Shown here piece by piece: positions 59,741 through 64,000 of a stretch of DNA of 64,000 nt; the first letter of the stretch is position 1; each line of letters starts with the position of its first letter. Both the position numbers and the translations under genes were made by a program. The notes beneath the pieces were generated by a model, which was given only the letters and a program-made list of their open reading frames with translations, was not told where the DNA came from and did no database searches. The stretch comes from Nostoc indistinguendum CM1-VF10 (GTDB lineage Bacteria; Cyanobacteriota; Cyanobacteriia; Cyanobacteriales; Nostocaceae), in assembly GCA_019359215.1 (NCBI GenBank), contig JAHHHS010000016.1:36287-100286 (forward strand), written 5' to 3'.

Positions 59741-61836
59741 ATTTCGCTCTGTTCAGAATCCGAGATTGGGAGACTTTCAACTGCGATCGCTCCATTCAGA
59801 TGCTGCACTAAAGACTTGACTAAAGCAAGTCCCAAGCCAGTCCCTGGAGTCCAGCGCCCTTTTCCGCGACGGAATTTGTCAAAGATGTAGGTTGCTTCTT
59901 CTTGAGAGATGGCACGTCCTGTATTCGTCACCTTTATGATAACTTGATCAATTTGTTTATCAACTTGGTGAGCAGCTACCAAGTGGACGATGGTATCATG
60001 CTCTGAGTATTTACAGGCATTTGTCAACAACTCTTGGAGAATCCGGTCAAAACTCTCTAGTTCAGTTTGTAAGTCTAGCGACTCCTGTGGTAAATCTACA
60101 GAAATCTTTAATCCCTTCTCTGCGAGTTTTTTCTCAAAAGAAGCTGCTATATCCTGAATTCTAGTATTTAAATCTATAGATTCTAATTGTGGAGCTTCGT
60201 GAGGCGACTCTAGTTTCTGGAGTGTCAACAAGTCATTAATCAAGTTAATTTCCTTTGTGCATTCCTGCTCTAGGATATCCAGGTATCTAACCTGACGCTC
60301 CGGTGCTATTCCTGGCAAACGTAAGTTCCGAATTGACATCAGCATATTTGTCAAAGGATAGCGCAAGCGATCGCTCATGTTACTCATAAATTCATCTTTG
60401 AGTTCATTGAGTTTCCGCAGTTGCTCAACATATTGCCGGGTTCTTTCATGCAACTTTGCCTGGAGTTCTAGACTACTCTGTAGTTTCGCCGTTCGCTCAT
60501 CTACCAAAGTTTGGACTTGTCGCAACGTCTGTGACTGAATAATGGCGTTACTTACTTGAGCACAAACCATTTCCACAAGATTTAATTCTGCTGCTTGCCA
60601 ACTGCGAGTCACAGCTTGCTGTAGCACCAGGAATCCTAAGATTTTACCTTGACTTTCTAATGGCACTAATAATACCGCAGGCAATTCCTCTATTGCAAAT
60701 AATGGCGCAGCTGAGGAGGTATCATTCTGCTCTGTATAGTCATCGAAGATTACTGGTTTTCCCGAATCTATAAAGGCACGCTGGCATAAGCCACACTCCG
60801 AAAGCAAGAAAGACTGATCTAAAGTATCTGGTTTATTAGTGCGAGAAATTTGTGTTGCTTTAGCCCATTCACCAACAACTTTAGCTTTCGCTTTAGGAAT
60901 TTGTTTTTTAGCTTGAGTCCTAAATAGTGGGTCTGTATATTTTAGTAGTATAAGCAAACCTCGATCTGCCTGTAGGGATTCGGCAGTAGAGGCGATAATT
61001 AACTGGAGCATTTGATTAAGCTCCAAGTTGCTGCGATTCAGTATGGTTAATTGCTTGATCAAACTTTGATGCTGATTGCTCTTTTGCAGATACTGTTGTT
61101 GATGAGCAATTAGCTGGGCTTGTGTGACACGAGAAAAAGCGATCGCACAAGCCGACTCTACCTCTTTTAGCAGTTCTTTTTCTGATTGACTCCAATCATA
61201 AGGTTGGAATTTAATCAGACTAATCACTCCATTATTGTTGCCACCAAACCGTGTGGGAATTGCTAAAACGGCTTTTATCGGTAGTGGCAAAGATTGACAC
61301 CCAATTACTAGACTATTCTGAATGATGGAAATGTCTTCAATAGTCAATGGTTCAGCAGCACATTGCAGCACTGGCGAGTGCATAAGCAACTGTTCCATCG
61401 AAAACATTTCTTCTGGGTGTGGTAACGCTAGATACTCATCAGCACACCAATTAGTAGTAGTTGCTTCGTCGGATGTCTCACCCGTTACTGAAACCAAGCA
61501 GCAACAATCTACTTGAAAAACAACTCCTAACAATTGGGCAATATCTTGTAGCATCAATGCCGTCGCCGAGCTATTGGCAATGATTTGGTTAATCTTTTGT
61601 ACCAACTGGCGGGCAGGTTCTTTCTGATGCTGCATCAGCTTAACTTGGTAAGGTTGTAGTCGATCTATGTCATCTACATAATATGGCGGCGACGATAAAG
61701 GTTTTTTCATTCTTGGCACGCCCTCGGATAATAACCCCATTGTTTTTGCACCCAACCTCTTGGCATATTCTTCCCCGTTAGTTGTGTTGCTACACCTTAG
61801 ATAATTTAGAATTCTTGTATGAATACTTTCTCTCAC
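59692..61836 (-). CDS. GAF-domain histidine kinase-like protein with degenerate H-box
   Basis: Two GAF-like regions; H-box region LKDEFMSNMSDRLRYPLTNM; HATPase_c with N box LLTNACKYS and G2 PGTGLGLALV. Confidence 0.85.
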   Translation of the reverse strand: MRESIHTRILNYLRCSNTTNGEEYAKRLGAKTMGLLSEGVPRMKKPLSSPPYYVDDIDRLQPYQVKLMQHQKEPARQLVQKINQIIANSSATALMLQDIAQLLGVVFQVDCCCLVSVTGETSDEATTTNWCADEYLALPHPEEMFSMEQLLMHSPVLQCAAEPLTIEDISIIQNSLVIGCQSLPLPIKAVLAIPTRFGGNNNGVISLIKFQPYDWSQSEKELLKEVESACAIAFSRVTQAQLIAHQQQYLQKSNQHQSLIKQLTILNRSNLELNQMLQLIIASTAESLQADRGLLILLKYTDPLFRTQAKKQIPKAKAKVVGEWAKATQISRTNKPDTLDQSFLLSECGLCQRAFIDSGKPVIFDDYTEQNDTSSAAPLFAIEELPAVLLVPLESQGKILGFLVLQQAVTRSWQAAELNLVEMVCAQVSNAIIQSQTLRQVQTLVDERTAKLQSSLELQAKLHERTRQYVEQLRKLNELKDEFMSNMSDRLRYPLTNMLMSIRNLRLPGIAPERQVRYLDILEQECTKEINLINDLLTLQKLESPHEAPQLESIDLNTRIQDIAASFEKKLAEKGLKISVDLPQESLDLQTELESFDRILQELLTNACKYSEHDTIVHLVAAHQVDKQIDQVIIKVTNTGRAISQEEATYIFDKFRRGKGRWTPGTGLGLALVKSLVQHLNGAIAVESLPISDSEQSEICFTLTLPQFSDESKT

Positions 61837-62225
61837 CTGTTATAGCCCTTTTCTATGGCAGATGACCAAGTTACCGCTATATTAAGCAAATTGCTACATA
61901 GGTGATGAGATACTTAAAATATTCTAAAATGCTCCAGCCTGATTATTTTTGGCTGCTTTATCTTCTTTATATTCAGATAATTAACTAACTTTGACTTAGA
62001 ATATCCTGTCTATAAGGATACATAAACCGTAATTTCTCTAGAATTTAAGCAAAATAACCCAAAATTAACCGTAAAAATACTGAAGCTATTTTAAAAAATT
62101 TGTAAAATTTTGTTTTATGTTAATCCATTTAATCAGCTACCTTTTAGGGAACTCCAAAAAATAAATTATCCAACTTCTGGACTTCACTACGACTTTCCCT
62201 CCCCCTGCCCCCTGCCTCTATAGCG

Positions 62226-62268
62226 TACCCCTTTGGGGAAGCAAGCTACGCGTAGCGTCCCGCAGGGA
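62226..62268. repeat. Triple-hairpin dispersed repeat: cccctttgggg / gctacgcgtagc / tcccgcaggga
   Basis: Direct reading; related copy at 44397-44430 and partial similarity at ~2085-2112. Confidence 0.75.
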
Positions 62269-62486
62269 TGGTATATTTTTTTATTTGGAAGTCCCTTAAT
62301 TTGTGTTGCTCTCAATCAAATATAACCAAGCTAGAGCATAAAACAAATTTACCTGATAGCAGCAATGGAGTATATAAGCTCCAATTCTTAACAATAATTT
62401 TTACTTATTGGAAAAATAAAGTTAAATTCTGAATGCAGCCCAATTATTTAGCAAAAATAACTGAGCTGCATTGACTGAATATAGGA

Positions 62487-62825
62487 CTATCCAGCCAAAC
62501 TCTCGACACTCAAAGGAACCATATCCCCATTCCTGGTCAGTCCTAACAGCATCGGTTCTTGGGGCTGAATTAGTTGACCTGTGAGTACACAGCGTTCTTC
62601 TTGCTGAGCTGTGGCAGCGATACTAGCTCGAATGTCGGTTCGCGAAAAGCGAGGCTTCCATTCACCTGATTTTTGCTGGACATAATTCCAAAGGATATCT
62701 CGGATCAAAGCTTGATATCCCTGATTCCCGGCTATTTCTTTGAGCTTATCTTTCAGTTCCCGCTCTAAGCGAATGCTAGTAACTTCCATATCGGTGGTTG
62801 GGGTACGAGCGATCGTATGCATCAC
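62487..62825 (-). CDS. Ribbon-helix-helix-like conserved cyanobacterial protein
   Basis: MEVTSIRLERELKDKLKEIAGNQGYQALIRDILWNYVQQ. Confidence 0.75.
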   Translation of the reverse strand: MMHTIARTPTTDMEVTSIRLERELKDKLKEIAGNQGYQALIRDILWNYVQQKSGEWKPRFSRTDIRASIAATAQQEERCVLTGQLIQPQEPMLLGLTRNGDMVPLSVESLAG

Positions 62826-62893
62826 TATTTCTCCTTAAAGGTATAGACAAGATAGTAATACAAGTGTAGTATGTTTAAAGCAATATTCAATAG

Positions 62894-63142
62894 GTGAAAT
62901 TTTCTGTGAAATCCATTTACCCCATCTCTACTTCTTTTCCCACTACTAATTGTCGAACTGGTTGGGAATCAGCTGGTATGGAAGTGGAGTATTTATTTAT
63001 GGGCGATGGTAGCCGAGATCATGGGCAAATCACAGAGGGTAATTATGACTTTAGACATCTCAGCATTAATGGGTTGATTGCAAAACGACAACTAGATGAA
63101 GAAAGCGGGGAGTACAGGCAAAGCAACACTGTACCGATATAA
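62894..63142 (+). CDS. Uncharacterised small protein
   Basis: 82 aa ORF followed within ~30 nt by a strong terminator, suggesting a real transcription unit. Confidence 0.5.
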   Translation: MKFSVKSIYPISTSFPTTNCRTGWESAGMEVEYLFMGDGSRDHGQITEGNYDFRHLSINGLIAKRQLDEESGEYRQSNTVPI

Positions 63143-63168
63143 AACCAGAAAATTTTCCGGTCAATTCT

Positions 63169-63207
63169 AACCCCCGCCTCACTCAAAAGTTGAAGCGGGG
63201 GTTTTTT
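63169..63207 (+). terminator. Rho-independent terminator aacccccgc-(17)-gcgggggtt-tttt
   Basis: 9-bp perfect GC-rich stem followed by a T tract. Confidence 0.9.
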
Positions 63208-63222
63208 ATAAGGAGTGAAGCT

Positions 63223-63411
63223 GTGACGATATATTCCATGCGCGGCGCGAACGCAATGCAAGTGTTAGAGCAATCTGTGGTGGTGTTTTCTCAAATACGC
63301 ACTCTGTTTAAGGCTGGTATGCAGCTGCGTATCAAGCCAAAAGCACCAATCCACACCGCAATTTCTTTTGCCGAACAGTTTTGGATAGATATGCAAGGAA
63401 GCCTGGAATAA
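63223..63411 (+). CDS. Small conserved hypothetical protein (start re-assigned to GTG 63223)
   Basis: The tracked start 63190 lies inside the terminator; aaggagtgaag RBS precedes GTG 63223. Confidence 0.6.
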   Translation: MTIYSMRGANAMQVLEQSVVVFSQIRTLFKAGMQLRIKPKAPIHTAISFAEQFWIDMQGSLE

Positions 63412-63427
63412 CAGGAGAGCATAAAGA

Positions 63428-63817
63428 ATGCTGAAATTAACTTACACTGAAAGCAGTTTTTATTTGGAATGTCTCACTCTGTCGCTGGAAGAATGGGTAG
63501 CGCAGCGAGTGATTTTAGCCCTGCGAGTTGGGCAAAGTTTATGCATTGAACCCAGTACCGCTTCCTTTTTGCTTCCTGTTGATTTGCCGGGAGTAGAAGT
63601 GCTTAAAGCTGAGGTAAAAAGAGATGACAGAGAAATTATTGCCCTCTCTGCCTGCGATGCCGAATATATGGAAGTCACCCTGCGAGGTTCTTGGCTATTA
63701 GATAGTTCTAAGGATGCTGTCGGTGTGTTTTTTACCACTATGAGCGATCGCGCTGAGTTCTTTTTGCACAAACTTTGGCAGGAAGCTCAAGCTTGTGCTT
63801 CTGTCATGAGTGAATAA
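63428..63817 (+). CDS. Conserved cyanobacterial hypothetical protein
   Basis: 129 aa; good RBS (caggag), same strand and close spacing as the previous gene. Confidence 0.7.
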   Translation: MLKLTYTESSFYLECLTLSLEEWVAQRVILALRVGQSLCIEPSTASFLLPVDLPGVEVLKAEVKRDDREIIALSACDAEYMEVTLRGSWLLDSSKDAVGVFFTTMSDRAEFFLHKLWQEAQACASVMSE

Positions 63818-64000
63818 AGAAGGCAGGAAGGAGTAAGAGGTCAGTTCCTCTCACTCTTGAACTGCCTTTGTTGATAACGTGAGTTAGACGGATAGGAAAG
63901 CCCAAAAAGATTGCTAGATATGAATTTGCTCAACTGGACAGGGCCAAGCGATCGCTACAATTGATTGAGAATCAGCAAAAAAGTCACAAAAAAATGCCGA

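Noticed and set aside
63190-63222. Tracked start of ORF 63190-63411
   Set aside because: Lies inside the Rho-independent terminator; GTG at 63223 with an RBS is preferred.

Overview
This is a cyanobacterial chromosome window, very probably from a heterocystous Nostoc/Anabaena-type genome. The evidence is abundant GCGATCGC (HIP1) octamers, heptanucleotide tandem repeats, psbV/petE/petJ, ccmK3/ccmK4, crtR and crtH. Housekeeping genes are intact: sppA, aroH, pyk, upp, crtH, purT, leuB, accD, psbV, petE, petJ and tRNA-Glu. Many accessory genes are visibly broken: a GH5/CBM2 cellulase 3' fragment, a neighbour with an in-frame TGA, bcsA (in-frame TAA, cut short at the PilZ domain), a Crp-like 5' remnant, a frameshifted T2SSE_N-like gene, an acyltransferase-3 gene, a histidine kinase cut at its H-box, a P-type ATPase lacking the DKTGT segment, prepilin peptidase pilD (in-frame TAG), a whole sugar ABC transporter and a ScyD/E-like fragment. 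The decay concentrates in cell-surface, secretion and uptake functions, as expected in a host-restricted or otherwise specialised strain. The most interesting items are: (1) a likely type-2 McdA/McdB carboxysome positioning pair next to ccmK3/ccmK4, with a duplicated C-terminal McdB motif; (2) a cellulose locus with TPR repeats fused to BcsB, a separate beta-barrel, and a decaying bcsA; (3) three independent Trp(TGG)->TAG changes; (4) a GAF histidine kinase whose phospho-acceptor His is replaced at a HIP1 octamer; (5) a dispersed repeat inserted in-frame in an MFS gene; (6) several intergenic palindromic or structured elements. No CRISPR array, rRNA, prophage or intact transposase was seen. 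All family calls are from reading the sequence; no database search was run.
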